Source of the DNA: Paralteromonas sediminis
GTDB taxonomy: Bacteria; Pseudomonadota; Gammaproteobacteria; Enterobacterales; Alteromonadaceae
Reading direction: 5' to 3'
Length of the DNA stretch: 64,000 nucleotides
NCBI RefSeq assembly: GCF_003820355.1
Contig: NZ_RPOK01000003.1
Span: 537,686 to 601,685, forward strand
Below are positions 35,756 to 44,628 of the stretch, piece by piece. The notes under the pieces are model-generated. The model saw only the letters and a program-made list of their open reading frames with translations, was not told the origin of the DNA and ran no database searches. Positions within the stretch are counted from its first letter, which is position 1. Every line of letters begins with the position of its first letter. The translations under genes were made by a program, and so were the position numbers.

Positions 35756-36469
35756 TCAGTTCAACGCTGTTTTTTGAATATCAAATAACTCTCTTAAGCC
35801 GTGCTTTGCCAGCTCAAGCATTTCTTGCATTTCGTCGAATGTAAAAGGCTCGCCCTCTGCGGTTCCCTGAACTTCAATCAAACTACCGGCTTCGGTCATA
35901 ACAACATTCATATCGGTTTCAGCTTGTGAATCTTCTATATATTCCAAGTCGGCAACGGCTTCGCCGGCCACTATGCCAACAGATAGCGCTGCAACCATGT
36001 GTTTTAGTGGATTCGCTTTTATGAGCCCTTTGCTACGCATATACGTGAGCGCATCGACCAAAGCAACACAGGCACCCGTAATAGAGGCTGTACGCGTCCC
36101 GCCATCAGCTTGAATTACATCGCAGTCGATAGTAATCGTATTTTCACCAAGTAGCTTTAGGTCTACTGCGGCTCTTAAAGAGCGAGCGATCAAACGTTGA
36201 ATTTCAAGGGTTCTTCCACCTTGCTTTCCACGTGCTGCTTCACGTTGACTACGAGTATGAGTGGCGCGGGGCAGCATGCTATATTCTGCCGTCACCCAGC
36301 CTTTGCCTTGCCCTTTCATAAATCTTGGAACACCTTCTTCTACAGTGGCATTGCAAAGCACTTTAGTATTACCAAATTCAACCAGCACTGAGCCTTCTGC
36401 ATGGCACGTGTACTGGCGGGTAAGGGTGACAGGTCTGATTTGACTGGCTGTTCTGCCGCTTGGACGCAT
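35756..36469 (-). CDS. rph: Ribonuclease PH
   Basis: Phosphorolytic 3' exoribonuclease that trims tRNA and rRNA ends. The 237 residues are normal, and the start R-P-S-G-R-T, the R-S-L-R-A-A-V-D-L motif and [14 protein letters not shown] are intact, so unlike laboratory E. coli K-12 strains this copy seems to be functional. Divergent from yicC. Confidence 0.97.
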   Translation of the reverse strand: MRPSGRTASQIRPVTLTRQYTCHAEGSVLVEFGNTKVLCNATVEEGVPRFMKGQGKGWVTAEYSMLPRATHTRSQREAARGKQGGRTLEIQRLIARSLRAAVDLKLLGENTITIDCDVIQADGGTRTASITGACVALVDALTYMRSKGLIKANPLKHMVAALSVGIVAGEAVADLEYIEDSQAETDMNVVMTEAGSLIEVQGTAEGEPFTFDEMQEMLELAKHGLRELFDIQKTALN

Positions 36470-36641
36470 AACTAACTCCGAATAAATAATCTGGCGCGAT
36501 TATAGCGTATTGGCAAAGTATTGCAGGTTTTCTTGGGCAATCTTGCAAGCTCTTTCACGGGATTTTGCAATTCAATTAGAGAAGTCACTATACATTTGCG
36601 GTAGAATTCGCGCTAAATCAACAGTTAACAAGGGCTTCACT

Positions 36642-37505
36642 ATGATTTACAGCATGACTGCATTTGCACGCAAGGAACTTAAAGCAGAGTGGGGCACGGC
36701 TGTGTGGGAAATTCGCTCGGTCAACCAGCGTTTTCTAGAAACCTATTTTCGACTCCCAGAGCAGTTTCGGTCATTAGAGCCTGTACTTCGGGAACGCTTT
36801 AAGAAGCGCTTACAACGGGGCAAAGTAGAATGTGCACTGCGCTTTAGTGCCAATGAAGCGGCTGTTGGTCAAATTCAACTTAATGAATCCTTGGCGAAGC
36901 AACTTTTGCATGCAGCTGACTGGGTGCAGTCGCACGGACAGTCTACGGGTGTGAATCCGGTGGATATTCTTCGCTGGCCAGGCGTGGTTGCCGCAGAAGA
37001 AGCCGATATGGATAGTATTCAGGCAGACATAATGAAGTGCTTCGACGACACATTGTCAGACTTTATTCAGGCCAGAGCCTCTGAAGGTGAAAGTCTTAAG
37101 CGACTCATTGAAGAACGTCTTGATGCGATTACCGTTGAAGTTGCAAAAGTGCAAACGCACATGCCCAGCGTATTGACTTGGCAACGGGAGCGACTTCAGC
37201 AACGTTTTGAAGAGGCCAACATTGAACTCGAGCCAGGCAGACTAGAGCAAGAAATGATTATGCTGGCACAGAAAGTTGATGTGGCAGAAGAACTGGACAG
37301 ACTCAACACCCATGTTAGCGAAACACAAAAGATTCTGAAAAAGGGCGGGGCTGTTGGCAGGCGTCTGGACTTCATGATGCAGGAGTTCAATCGTGAATCT
37401 AACACTTTAGGTTCTAAATCTATCAATACAGACATTACCCAGTCTGCGGTTGAGCTAAAAGTGCTGATTGAGCAAATGCGTGAGCAGATCCAGAATATTG
37501 AGTAA
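36642..37505 (+). CDS. yicC: YicC-family endoribonuclease
   Basis: A 287-residue protein with the N-terminal M-I-Y-S-M-T-A-F-A-R motif, the W-E-I-R-S-V-N-Q-R-F segment and the C-terminal K-K-G-G-A-V-G-R-R-L-D-F-M-M-Q-E-F-N-R-E motif of the YicC family, recently shown to be an RNase. The ATG at 36642 is preceded by AAGGG; the frame extends 44 codons further but without family similarity. yicC divergent from rph-pyrE is a common arrangement. Confidence 0.95.
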   Translation: MIYSMTAFARKELKAEWGTAVWEIRSVNQRFLETYFRLPEQFRSLEPVLRERFKKRLQRGKVECALRFSANEAAVGQIQLNESLAKQLLHAADWVQSHGQSTGVNPVDILRWPGVVAAEEADMDSIQADIMKCFDDTLSDFIQARASEGESLKRLIEERLDAITVEVAKVQTHMPSVLTWQRERLQQRFEEANIELEPGRLEQEMIMLAQKVDVAEELDRLNTHVSETQKILKKGGAVGRRLDFMMQEFNRESNTLGSKSINTDITQSAVELKVLIEQMREQIQNIE

Positions 37506-37591
37506 ATGACCTAATCGATATACGCTGCACTTGTGAACATTTAGGGCCGGTAACCAGTAAAGATAGTATTGTCTTTTAAAGGGAATACTTG

Positions 37592-38167
37592 ATGAAGCAA
37601 GCAAATTTGCAGGTTGAGCTTACATTACTCTGCTTAGTGGTATGCTGCTTTGTTTTTTCTGCTCATGCTATGAACTTGACAATGTTTGATTCCCCGCAAG
37701 AAATTCAAAAATGGCGAGTCTCCAACGATACCGTAATGGGAGGTATTTCATCTTCCACAGTAACGGCAGAAGGTGAGAGTCTTCTTTTCAGTGGAGAGCT
37801 TAGGCTGGAATATAACGGTGGATTTGTCAGTGTGTGGCGAACACCGGAAAAAGGCTTGTTCAGTGACGACAGCGAGCGTATTAGCATTACCGTAAAAGGT
37901 GATGGTAGGCCCTACCAGTTGCGCTTAAGAACCCTCGCTTCTCCTCGTATATCCTATTCTGCCAGCTTTGAAACTACCAGTGGGGAGTGGACCACGCATA
38001 CTTTTCAATTATCAGACTTCACACCTGTCTGGCGCGGGCGCTTAGTTTCTGGCGCGCCTGCATTACGCTTTGAGGATATTTATCAAGTGGGCTTTTTGCT
38101 GGCTGATAAAAACCCTGGCGATTTTGCGCTGAAAGTGCAGCAGATAGTGGCGCTGAAACAAAGCTAG
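37592..38167 (+). CDS. CIA30-family protein
   Basis: A 191-residue protein with an N-terminal hydrophobic segment (about residues 8-26, ending H-A, likely a signal peptide) and a jelly-roll CIA30 domain: W-R-V-S-N-D-T-V-M-G-G-I-S, then F-S-G-E-L and the C-terminal Y-Q-V-G-F-L-L-A-D-K. The name comes from a mitochondrial complex I assembly factor; in bacteria the function is unknown, and a carbohydrate-binding-like fold is likely. ATG chosen with AAAGGG upstream; a TTG just before it is in frame. Confidence 0.82.
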   Translation: MKQANLQVELTLLCLVVCCFVFSAHAMNLTMFDSPQEIQKWRVSNDTVMGGISSSTVTAEGESLLFSGELRLEYNGGFVSVWRTPEKGLFSDDSERISITVKGDGRPYQLRLRTLASPRISYSASFETTSGEWTTHTFQLSDFTPVWRGRLVSGAPALRFEDIYQVGFLLADKNPGDFALKVQQIVALKQS

Positions 38168-38232
38168 ACCAGTCAATTTCCCCCACTTTCGTACAGTTAT
38201 ATCTTTCTGTGGAATAGTACATGATTTGCATA

Positions 38233-38256
38233 GCAGGATAGATCATCGATTCCTGC
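38233..38256. promoter_or_regulatory. Inverted repeat upstream of the peptide genes
   Basis: GCAGGA and TCCTGC are separated by 12 bases and lie about 30-50 bases before the first peptide's start. It could be an operator or a leader hairpin. No sure -10/-35 pair was found around it. Confidence 0.35.
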
Positions 38257-38284
38257 ATGCTCAATTAATTGTCAAGGAGAGATA

Positions 38285-38464
38285 ATGAAAGAAATAGATC
38301 CCAACCAACTTCAAGCAATTTCAGGAGGCCTACTGTGGGGAGTTGCTTGGAAGACAGCTGCCGCGGCCTTCACTACTACAGACGCTGCCCTGAATATCAA
38401 GAATGGGTTTCAAGAAGGTTTTAATAATGCAAAAGACGAAATGAGGGAAAAAAATGGTTGGTAA
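38285..38464 (+). CDS. Double-glycine leader peptide A (bacteriocin/microcin-like)
   Basis: A 59-residue peptide with a very good ribosome site (AAGGAGA four bases before the ATG). The first 15 residues are a double-glycine leader: I4, L9, I12 and G14-G15 sit at -12, -7, -4, -2 and -1, the consensus for C39 peptidase/ABC exporters. The predicted mature part (44 residues) starts L-L-W-G-V-A-W, is Ala-rich, carries a G-x-x-x-G (G41-F-Q-E-G45) and has about zero net charge. The stop overlaps the start of peptide B by 11 bases. It is probably a secreted class II bacteriocin-like peptide; signalling is an alternative. Confidence 0.75.
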   Translation: MKEIDPNQLQAISGGLLWGVAWKTAAAAFTTTDAALNIKNGFQEGFNNAKDEMREKNGW

Positions 38465-38666
38465 ACTGGTAGAAATGGACCGTAGTGAAATATCGCTAGT
38501 GTCGGGTGGTGGAGCTTGGGATGACTTCTGGCATGACGTAGGCTCAGCGATAGGAAGTCTGCTGGCCGAATCAGCGTATAGTAAACAATCTAAGGATATG
38601 CATGATTTAGGCTCAGCTGGAAACTTAGATGAGTTTTTAAGCAACCAAAGTGACCCTTTACTTTAA
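38454..38666 (+). CDS. Double-glycine leader peptide B (bacteriocin/microcin-like)
   Basis: A 70-residue peptide with AGGGA six bases before the ATG, overlapping peptide A's end. Leader residues M8, E12, I13, V16 and G18-G19 fit the double-glycine consensus at -12, -8, -7, -4, -2 and -1. The predicted mature part (51 residues) begins G-A-W-D-D-F-W-H, contains G-S-A-I-G (G-x-x-x-G) and is acidic, near -7 by count of charged side chains. Two coupled peptides, each with a G-x-x-x-G, is the layout of two-peptide (class IIb) bacteriocins, although those are usually cationic. A terminator follows directly. Confidence 0.75.
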   Translation: MVGKLVEMDRSEISLVSGGGAWDDFWHDVGSAIGSLLAESAYSKQSKDMHDLGSAGNLDEFLSNQSDPLL

Positions 38667-38670
38667 GAAC

Positions 38671-38698
38671 AAGGCAGATAGAAATATCTGCCTTTTTT
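38671..38698 (+). terminator. Terminator between the peptide genes and the membrane protein
   Basis: GGCAGATA-GAAA-TATCTGCC is a perfect 8-base stem with a stable tetraloop, followed by six T. It lies right after peptide B and only about 14 bases before the next start, so the membrane protein would be made from read-through at a lower level, or from a hidden promoter. Confidence 0.88.
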
Positions 38699-38711
38699 GT
38701 CGGGAGGATTC

Positions 38712-38924
38712 ATGTTTAAGCTACTGGTTAGCCACGTTCTTCACTACATGGGATTGTACGCTGTATACACCAATACACTGAATTTTTTTCAGGAAGGTAA
38801 ATTTGTATTCATTTTTGATACCCAATTAATGCCATTTTTTATTCTTCTTGGGATTGTAAATATCGCCGTGTTGCGTTCTAAATCGACATTATTAACAGGC
38901 ACATTAAACCGTGACGTAGATTAA
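38712..38924 (+). CDS. Small two-helix membrane protein, candidate immunity protein
   Basis: A 70-residue protein with GGGAGG four bases before the ATG. Two hydrophobic segments can be drawn, about residues 3-25 and 32-54, with a short loop containing Q-E-G-K and a polar C-terminal tail ending R-D-V-D. It lies directly behind the two double-glycine peptides; small membrane proteins in that position are often bacteriocin immunity proteins. No family is recognised, so the role is inferred from context. Its stop overlaps that of the convergent DUF6671 gene. Confidence 0.65.
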   Translation: MFKLLVSHVLHYMGLYAVYTNTLNFFQEGKFVFIFDTQLMPFFILLGIVNIAVLRSKSTLLTGTLNRDVD

Positions 38925-39715
38925 GGATTACAAAACGCGCAGTTAACTGGGTCTGTGTGTTGGGAAGAATGGTGTTTGAGGTCTTTAAAACCGCACGCTT
39001 TGCACTGTGCCCACCAGCCCTTGGCCTGTGTTGTGGGAAGAGAACAAGCACTGCAAGGTAAGCCTGATTGCGGCTTTTCGTAAACAAATTCGGGTGTACC
39101 ACACTGTGGACAGGTGGATAGTAACCGGTTGGCCAAGTCAGTGGCGGCTTTTTCAAGCATTTTCTGCCGACTAGGGCAATACATGGCTCGATAATCAGGG
39201 ACAAGTGCTTGCGGGTAGGAAACACTATGTTCTTTGTATAGCTCAGCTACCAATTCTATGTTTAGACCTTTATGCCAATTCCCTGAAACGTCTTGCCACA
39301 TCCACCGCTGCTCAGCACCTAAAAACGCATCTAGGTCATCCAGTGCCTGCGCGGTTTCTATTGTTTGTGTTGTTACCTCTGCGGGCCCTTCGCTCATTCC
39401 ATAAAAAAGCGCTCCCTTTTGCGCATCAAACAAACAAATTATTTCTTGTTCCCAAGTGATTTGCGCTAGGGGATGTGGAAAAAAACTGCCTTCGCTGCCT
39501 AAACCGTAACGCGACTTACTAAGTTCACAAGCCAGCTTGGCTTTGTATGCAGCGGTCGCTCTCGCATCTTTTTCGCGTACTACTTCACCACTGAATGTGC
39601 CCAGTTTGTCAGTGTCAAAATCAGTATATTCTACAACCTGAAAGCCCACAGGAAGTAGAGCGGGCGCTATCCACTTGGCTTTGCAATGACGAGTGAGTAA
39701 GACCGCTGAAGGCAT
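38921..39715 (-). CDS. DUF6671-family zinc-ribbon protein
   Basis: A 264-residue protein. The N-terminal part has T-D-K-L-G-T-F-S-G-E, the middle S-E-G-S-F-F-P-H-P, both family marks of DUF6671. The C-terminal 70 residues hold cysteine pairs C-P-Q-C, C-S-A-C, C-K-A-C and C-A-F-C, i.e. two zinc ribbons. Function unknown. It begins 4 bases after cysD and should be co-transcribed with it. Confidence 0.78.
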   Translation of the reverse strand: MPSAVLLTRHCKAKWIAPALLPVGFQVVEYTDFDTDKLGTFSGEVVREKDARATAAYKAKLACELSKSRYGLGSEGSFFPHPLAQITWEQEIICLFDAQKGALFYGMSEGPAEVTTQTIETAQALDDLDAFLGAEQRWMWQDVSGNWHKGLNIELVAELYKEHSVSYPQALVPDYRAMYCPSRQKMLEKAATDLANRLLSTCPQCGTPEFVYEKPQSGLPCSACSLPTTQAKGWWAQCKACGFKDLKHHSSQHTDPVNCAFCNP

Positions 39716-39718
39716 AGA

Positions 39719-40636
39719 TTAGAAGTAACCTTCTTGTTTCTTCTTCTCCATAGACCCAACCTGGTCTTTGTCCAATAGCCGGCCTGCTCGTTCACTGGTG
39801 GTCGTAAGCAACATTTCAGCAATAATATCCTGAACTTGTGTTGCTTTACTTAGCACCGCTCCTGATTGCGGATAACAGCCTAGGGTTCTGAATCTCACCC
39901 AGCGATGATCTAGCGTATCTCGCTCTTCGTCAGTCAGGTAATCCATCATTCGCTCATCATCCATGGCCAAAATGGTGCCGTCTCTGTCTAACCAGGTTAA
40001 ACGTTCTTTGGCGTAATACAGCGGCACAATTTCGATATTCTCTCGAAGTATATAAAGCCAAATGTCCAGCTCAGTCCAATTAGACAGAGGAAATACCCGC
40101 ACTGATTCGCCTTTATTTATTTGATTATTGAATATATGCCAAAGTTCAGGTCGCTGATTTTTTGGGTCCCATCGGTGGTCTGCAGAGCGCACAGAGAACA
40201 CGCGCTCTTTAGCCCTCGATTTTTCTTCATCTCGCCTTGCGCCGCCAAGCGCGGCATCAAATTGATAGTGATCGAGAGCCTGCTTTAATGCCACGGTCTT
40301 CATTTGGTCATTGTAAATGACGGAGCCGGATTCAACTGGATGAACACCATTGTCCAATGCATTCTGGTTAATGTGCACGCGAATATCTAGTTCGTGCTTG
40401 TCACGTAAGTAGTCACGAAATCGGCCCATTTCGCCAAATTCCCATGTGGTGTCTATATGCAGCAAAGGGAAGGGGATCTTACCTGGCGCGAAAGCTTTTC
40501 GCGCCAGATGCAACATGACTGTTGAATCCTTTCCAATGGAATAAAACATACAGGGATTGTCGAATGCAGCCGCCACTTCTCGCATTATGTGAATACTTTC
40601 AGCTTCTAGCTGTGCCAGATGTGACATGGATTGCAT
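39719..40636 (-). CDS. cysD: CysD-like sulfate adenylyltransferase subunit 2, orphan
   Basis: A 305-residue PP-loop ATP pyrophosphatase. S-I-G-K-D-S-T near residue 33 is the PP-loop; [15 protein letters not shown] and [11 protein letters not shown] are CysD hallmarks, and the end matches E. coli CysD (D-Q-x-G-S-M-E-x-K-K). CysD normally works with the GTPase CysN, encoded next to it; no cysN or cysC is in this window, and the gene is instead sandwiched between a peptidase and a DUF6671 gene. It may pair with a distant CysN or have diverged. AAGGAAA precedes the ATG at 40636. Confidence 0.85.
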   Translation of the reverse strand: MQSMSHLAQLEAESIHIMREVAAAFDNPCMFYSIGKDSTVMLHLARKAFAPGKIPFPLLHIDTTWEFGEMGRFRDYLRDKHELDIRVHINQNALDNGVHPVESGSVIYNDQMKTVALKQALDHYQFDAALGGARRDEEKSRAKERVFSVRSADHRWDPKNQRPELWHIFNNQINKGESVRVFPLSNWTELDIWLYILRENIEIVPLYYAKERLTWLDRDGTILAMDDERMMDYLTDEERDTLDHRWVRFRTLGCYPQSGAVLSKATQVQDIIAEMLLTTTSERAGRLLDKDQVGSMEKKKQEGYF

Positions 40637-40638
40637 GT

Positions 40639-42147
40639 TCAGTTTCCTTTTTTTGCTTCATTCGCAATAAGTTGAGTCATAAAGCGAACACCCCAACCGT
40701 GAAAACCTTTTGGTGCAACATCGGTTGCTTCAGTTAAGTAATCAACTCCGGCTATATCTAAATGCACCCATGGCAAGTCTTCATCAATAAAGGTACCAAT
40801 AACCGCAGCACCAATGCTGGCGCCTGGGTTACCAACGCCTGAATTCTTAATATCAGCGATATCAGATTTCAATTGCTTGAAATGATTTGGGTGCAAAGGA
40901 AGCGGCCACACATGCTCACCACTTTGCTCACCCACTGCTTTCATGGCAACAGATAAGTCCCAGTCACGCGTTATCAACGCGGCATATTCGTCACTCAGCG
41001 CTCGGGCAGCAGATCCTGTTAAGGTTGCAATATTGAGCAGCATAGAGGGTTTATATTTATCCTGCGCATAGCGCACTGCATCGGCCAAAATGAGGCGGCC
41101 TTCGGCATCAGTTGAAATGATTTCAATGGTTGTACCTTGCATTGTGGTTAACACATCACCCGGACGAATAGCGTCTTCAGCAGGCATATTCTCAGCAAGC
41201 GGCATAACACCCACTACATTAATAGCAAGCCCCTGTTTTGCAATGGCATGCAGTGTACCTGCGACCGCGGCAGCACCTGATAAATCAGATTTCATCTGCC
41301 ACATGTTGTTATTTGGTTTTAGGCTGGTACCGCCTGTGTCAAAAGTGATGCCTTTACCCGCAAGCACAATAGGCGCCTCGCCTTTCTTACCGCCACTGTA
41401 TTCAACAATTAGCATTGCAGGATCATGTATCGAACCTTTACCCACACCCAGCAAAGCGCCCATGTTGTTTTTCTCTAAATCTTTGCGATCCAAAACGCGA
41501 ATTTTTACGTCATCAAGCCCTCGCAATGCGGCCTTAGCCCGATCGATAAAAGATGCTGGATAAATCGTATTACCAGGCTCGCTGGCAAAATTTCTCGCCA
41601 TATATACACCCTCTACAACAGGCAGACGCTGTGACTCGAAGTAAGTAGCATCGTCCTTAGCAGAAGGCGTGGTAAACTCAATTGAAAAGTCGGCTTTCTT
41701 AGTAGTTTTGTAAGTTTGGAATTGATACCCACGCAACATAGCACCTTCTGCAATAAAAGCAGCGGCATGCTGTATGTTGGACTTCAAACCACTTAAATCA
41801 ACCGAATAGGTCTCTGTAATATCTGTTGGTAAAGCCGCAGCGATTTGTCCACCCAAATTCTGCAGCGCAACGGGGTTATCTAATGGTGTATCAGTGTGTA
41901 AAGCGATAATGTGCTTTGCACCAAATGTCGCATAATGATGAGACGTTGAGCCATTGTTAAGTGCCTTCGCAGTTTCAAAAGCAGTGAACAAAGCTTTGTG
42001 TTCATCAGGAACAATATCATCCTGAAAAATGACCACCTTGTGTGAGGCTTTTTCATTTGGTGAGGCTGAAAATGACACTGAAGGCTGAGCACTTGCAAAA
42101 CCAGTGAATGCAACAAGCATTGCGAACGCAATAAAGCGTGTAACCAT
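40639..42147 (-). CDS. Exported M17-family leucyl aminopeptidase
   Basis: A 502-residue M17 (PepA-type) metallo-aminopeptidase with a signal peptide (about 20 residues, ending F-A-S-A). The first metal site [15 protein letters not shown] and the D-L-S-G-A-A-A-V segment are clear. The family motif N-T-D-A-E-G-R-L reads S-T-D-A-E-G-R-L here, a change at the first position. It is probably periplasmic, with peptides as substrate. Stop is 2 bases before cysD. An inverted repeat (ATCCTTA / TAAGGAT, 42156-42195) lies in its leader. Confidence 0.9.
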   Translation of the reverse strand: MVTRFIAFAMLVAFTGFASAQPSVSFSASPNEKASHKVVIFQDDIVPDEHKALFTAFETAKALNNGSTSHHYATFGAKHIIALHTDTPLDNPVALQNLGGQIAAALPTDITETYSVDLSGLKSNIQHAAAFIAEGAMLRGYQFQTYKTTKKADFSIEFTTPSAKDDATYFESQRLPVVEGVYMARNFASEPGNTIYPASFIDRAKAALRGLDDVKIRVLDRKDLEKNNMGALLGVGKGSIHDPAMLIVEYSGGKKGEAPIVLAGKGITFDTGGTSLKPNNNMWQMKSDLSGAAAVAGTLHAIAKQGLAINVVGVMPLAENMPAEDAIRPGDVLTTMQGTTIEIISTDAEGRLILADAVRYAQDKYKPSMLLNIATLTGSAARALSDEYAALITRDWDLSVAMKAVGEQSGEHVWPLPLHPNHFKQLKSDIADIKNSGVGNPGASIGAAVIGTFIDEDLPWVHLDIAGVDYLTEATDVAPKGFHGWGVRFMTQLIANEAKKGN

Positions 42148-42270
42148 ATTTATCTATCCTTAAACGTAAGTGTAACTATATCTGTACGTAAGGATACGTT
42201 AATAGGGTTTAGCCTCACCAAAAGATAAAATCTTCACATCAATCAGTCTTAACCGAACTATGCGTTGCTA

Positions 42271-42909
42271 CTACTCACCTAAAGGTTGAATGGTCAACTC
42301 AACACGCCTATTTTGCTGCTTACCTTCTGGTGTAGCATTACTGGCTTTTGGCTGATACTCGCCCATACCTAAGGTTGTCATTCGCCTTGCATTTACACTG
42401 TTTGCCAGCAAAATATTTTTAACCGACTCGGCCCTGCGTTCTGAAAGTCCCTGATTATACTGCTCAGTACCATCGCTGTCGGTGTGACCTTCAATCATGA
42501 GGACAGTTTTTTCATATTCGTTTAGTACTCTGGCCACATCCTGCAACACAGGGGTAAATGATTGACTGACGCTTGCACTATTCGTTGCAAAGGTCACGTC
42601 GCTGGGCATAATGAGGTCGATATTGTTACCTGTTCTCACGACCTCGATACCACTGTCTGCTAATTCTTCTCGCAGTGCAGCTTCTTGTTTGTCCATGTAG
42701 TTGCCGATGGCTCCACCAGCAATAGCACCCACAACAGCTCCCCAGGCATAACGCTTTTTATCGTGATCGCCGGTGGCTTTACCCAGTATCGCACCCACTA
42801 CTGCGCCAATTGCTGCACCTTTTTGTGTATTGTTTGCCTGATAGTTAGCAGCGCACCCGCCAAGTGTCAGGGATGCTGCCAAAAGTGTCATACTGATTGC
42901 TTTATTCAT
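42271..42909 (-). CDS. OmpA-family lipoprotein with glycine zipper
   Basis: A 212-residue outer-membrane lipoprotein of YiaD type: signal with lipobox L-G-G-C (Cys19), a glycine-zipper segment (G-A-A-I-G-A-V-V-G-A-I-L-G and G-A-I-A-G-G-A-I-G, about 30-75), and a C-terminal OmpA-like peptidoglycan-binding domain (G-H-T-D-S-D-G...L-S-E-R-R-A). I chose the ATG at 42909, with GAGG seven bases upstream; an ATG eight codons earlier gives a poorer signal. It probably tethers the outer membrane to peptidoglycan. Confidence 0.88.
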   Translation of the reverse strand: MNKAISMTLLAASLTLGGCAANYQANNTQKGAAIGAVVGAILGKATGDHDKKRYAWGAVVGAIAGGAIGNYMDKQEAALREELADSGIEVVRTGNNIDLIMPSDVTFATNSASVSQSFTPVLQDVARVLNEYEKTVLMIEGHTDSDGTEQYNQGLSERRAESVKNILLANSVNARRMTTLGMGEYQPKASNATPEGKQQNRRVELTIQPLGE

Positions 42910-42987
42910 GCTTACCTCAATAATAATTTTCAATCTTTACTGTATTAGCCGTTAGCTGAATGCAAAATTAATGCTTAATGAGGCTGG

Positions 42988-44181
42988 CTATACAATATTC
43001 AGCACAGAACGTTCAAAAAACTGTTTAGTATCAAGCTTATACTCACTGGCTACGACGGGTTTTTCTATTCGCACTGTGGTACTGGAATTGAGATCAAGAT
43101 CTTTAGGCTCTAAGTAATGATTACCACGTGTTGAGTAAAACATTCTCACTATGGGTTTTAAAGGCGCATCGCTGTTTTGCTCCATCACCATACCAACCCG
43201 TTCGTTGGTTAACTTAACCAGCGTGCCAACCGGATAAATGCCCATACATTTTATAAATTTTTGAAGCAAGTCATGGTCATATTTATGCGGGCTGTCTTTG
43301 AGAAGGATTTGTAGGGCTTTCTGGCTAGGCATACCCGCCTTATACACGCGATCAGCGGTAAGGGCATCATACACATCGGCTATAGCAATCATTCTGCCTT
43401 CCTGGCTAATTTTTTCGCCCGATTTGCCGGCAGGGTATCCTTTACCATCAAGCCTTTCATGGTGCTCAGAAACCGTTCTGATTAGAGACTTATCAATGCC
43501 TTCCTTTTCCAGGGTTTCTACGCCGTATTTGACGTGATCACGCATAACATCCATCTCTTCATCAGTCAGTCGCCCTGGTTTGTGCAGAATGTCATCAGGA
43601 ATTTTAATCTTGCCTAAGTCGTGCAAAAAACCCGCAAGTGCTAATTCCTCAACAGCTTGAATGCTCATGCCAACAGATTTCCCGAAGTTAGCTAGGAGAA
43701 TCGCAACATTTAATGAGTGTTCCAAAAGGTACTCATCTTTCTCCCTGATTTTAGTCAGGCACATAAGCGCATCAGGATTGCGATCGATAGAGCCAACCAT
43801 GCTTTGCGTAAATTCACGGGGTATTTGTTCATCAAACGGCAGTCCTTTTTGTACTGCCCTTAACAAGGTTTTTTGAAGATGTTTGCCTTGTTTATGTAAC
43901 GTATTGGCTTTACCTATTTCCTGTTCGAAGGAAACCGTCTTTTTATCTTCTTCGGGTGCAGGTTCAGGCGCGGGCGCTTTTGACTCGTCCTCAATTTGTT
44001 TAGACAAATCAATAACAAGTGATTTAACACCTTTGCGTCTGAGACCATCGATGACAGAGGGCTTCGTCACCCTTCCTTGCGTTTTTACAGATAAATTCCC
44101 TTGTTGATCTGCAATGGCATGCACAAACATGCCCACGGCCAATTCATCAATAGTAATTTTTTTGAGATGGCTATTTGTCAT
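42988..44181 (-). CDS. HD-GYP cyclic-di-GMP phosphodiesterase with DUF3391 domain
   Basis: A 397-residue protein: N-terminal DUF3391 domain (I-D-E-L-A-V-G-M-F-V), a Pro/Glu-rich linker near 68-85, and an HD-GYP domain from about residue 140 with E-H-S-L-N-V-A, H-D-L-G-K-I-K-I-P and E-H-H-E-R-L-D-G-K-G-Y-P. All metal and GYP residues are there, so it should degrade cyclic-di-GMP in the cytoplasm and affect motility or biofilm. Confidence 0.93.
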   Translation of the reverse strand: MTNSHLKKITIDELAVGMFVHAIADQQGNLSVKTQGRVTKPSVIDGLRRKGVKSLVIDLSKQIEDESKAPAPEPAPEEDKKTVSFEQEIGKANTLHKQGKHLQKTLLRAVQKGLPFDEQIPREFTQSMVGSIDRNPDALMCLTKIREKDEYLLEHSLNVAILLANFGKSVGMSIQAVEELALAGFLHDLGKIKIPDDILHKPGRLTDEEMDVMRDHVKYGVETLEKEGIDKSLIRTVSEHHERLDGKGYPAGKSGEKISQEGRMIAIADVYDALTADRVYKAGMPSQKALQILLKDSPHKYDHDLLQKFIKCMGIYPVGTLVKLTNERVGMVMEQNSDAPLKPIVRMFYSTRGNHYLEPKDLDLNSSTTVRIEKPVVASEYKLDTKQFFERSVLNIV

Positions 44182-44270
44182 AGGAAAAAACTACTGCTGG
44201 GGACACGTAAATTACCCCATTTGTTTAAAAAGCACAATTTAACTTTTGTAACACGACTTCTGTTCAATAA

Positions 44271-44621
44271 TTAATAGTATAGCTGGTGTAAAAGCACGCT
44301 GAGATCGGGCTTCCAACCAAACTTATCTAGCTCCACTCTGTTGTATTTTACCGCTACACCTTCATCAATTAACCTGTTGCGTTGTTCAATAAATGTTTCA
44401 GAACCTGGTGGAAAAGCTATCTTACCGTCAGCTCTCAGCACACGGTGCCAGGGTAGAACTAGGTTCTGTGGTGTACGTTTGAGCCAATATCCGACAGCTC
44501 TTGCACGGCCTGGAAGTCCTGCTAGATCAGCAATCTGACCGTAACTAGAAACTGTGCCTTTGGGTACACAGGATACCGTATGGTATATTTTGGTTTGGAT
44601 TGAAGTGTCAGTATTGGTCAT
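44271..44621 (-). CDS. Alkyltransferase-like (ATL) protein, MGMT family
   Basis: A 116-residue protein with the DNA-binding fold of O6-alkylguanine-DNA alkyltransferase (Y-G-Q-I-A-D-L-A-G, A-R-A-V-G-Y). The active-site P-C-H-R is P-W-H-R here, the Trp form that defines ATL proteins: they bind alkylated guanine without removing the alkyl group and hand it to nucleotide excision repair. It is divergent from the DTW gene with very little space between. Confidence 0.9.
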   Translation of the reverse strand: MTNTDTSIQTKIYHTVSCVPKGTVSSYGQIADLAGLPGRARAVGYWLKRTPQNLVLPWHRVLRADGKIAFPPGSETFIEQRNRLIDEGVAVKYNRVELDKFGWKPDLSVLLHQLYY

Positions 44622-44628
44622 CGCCGCG

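Noticed and set aside
36510-36641. N-terminal extension of yicC by 44 codons
   Set aside because: It covers the rph-yicC promoter region, and the extension has no similarity to YicC; AAGGG before 36642 marks the start.
38330-38644. A 104-codon minus-strand open frame across the two peptide genes
   Set aside because: It has no ribosome site and no recognisable domain, while the plus strand has two short frames with excellent ribosome sites and consensus double-glycine leaders.
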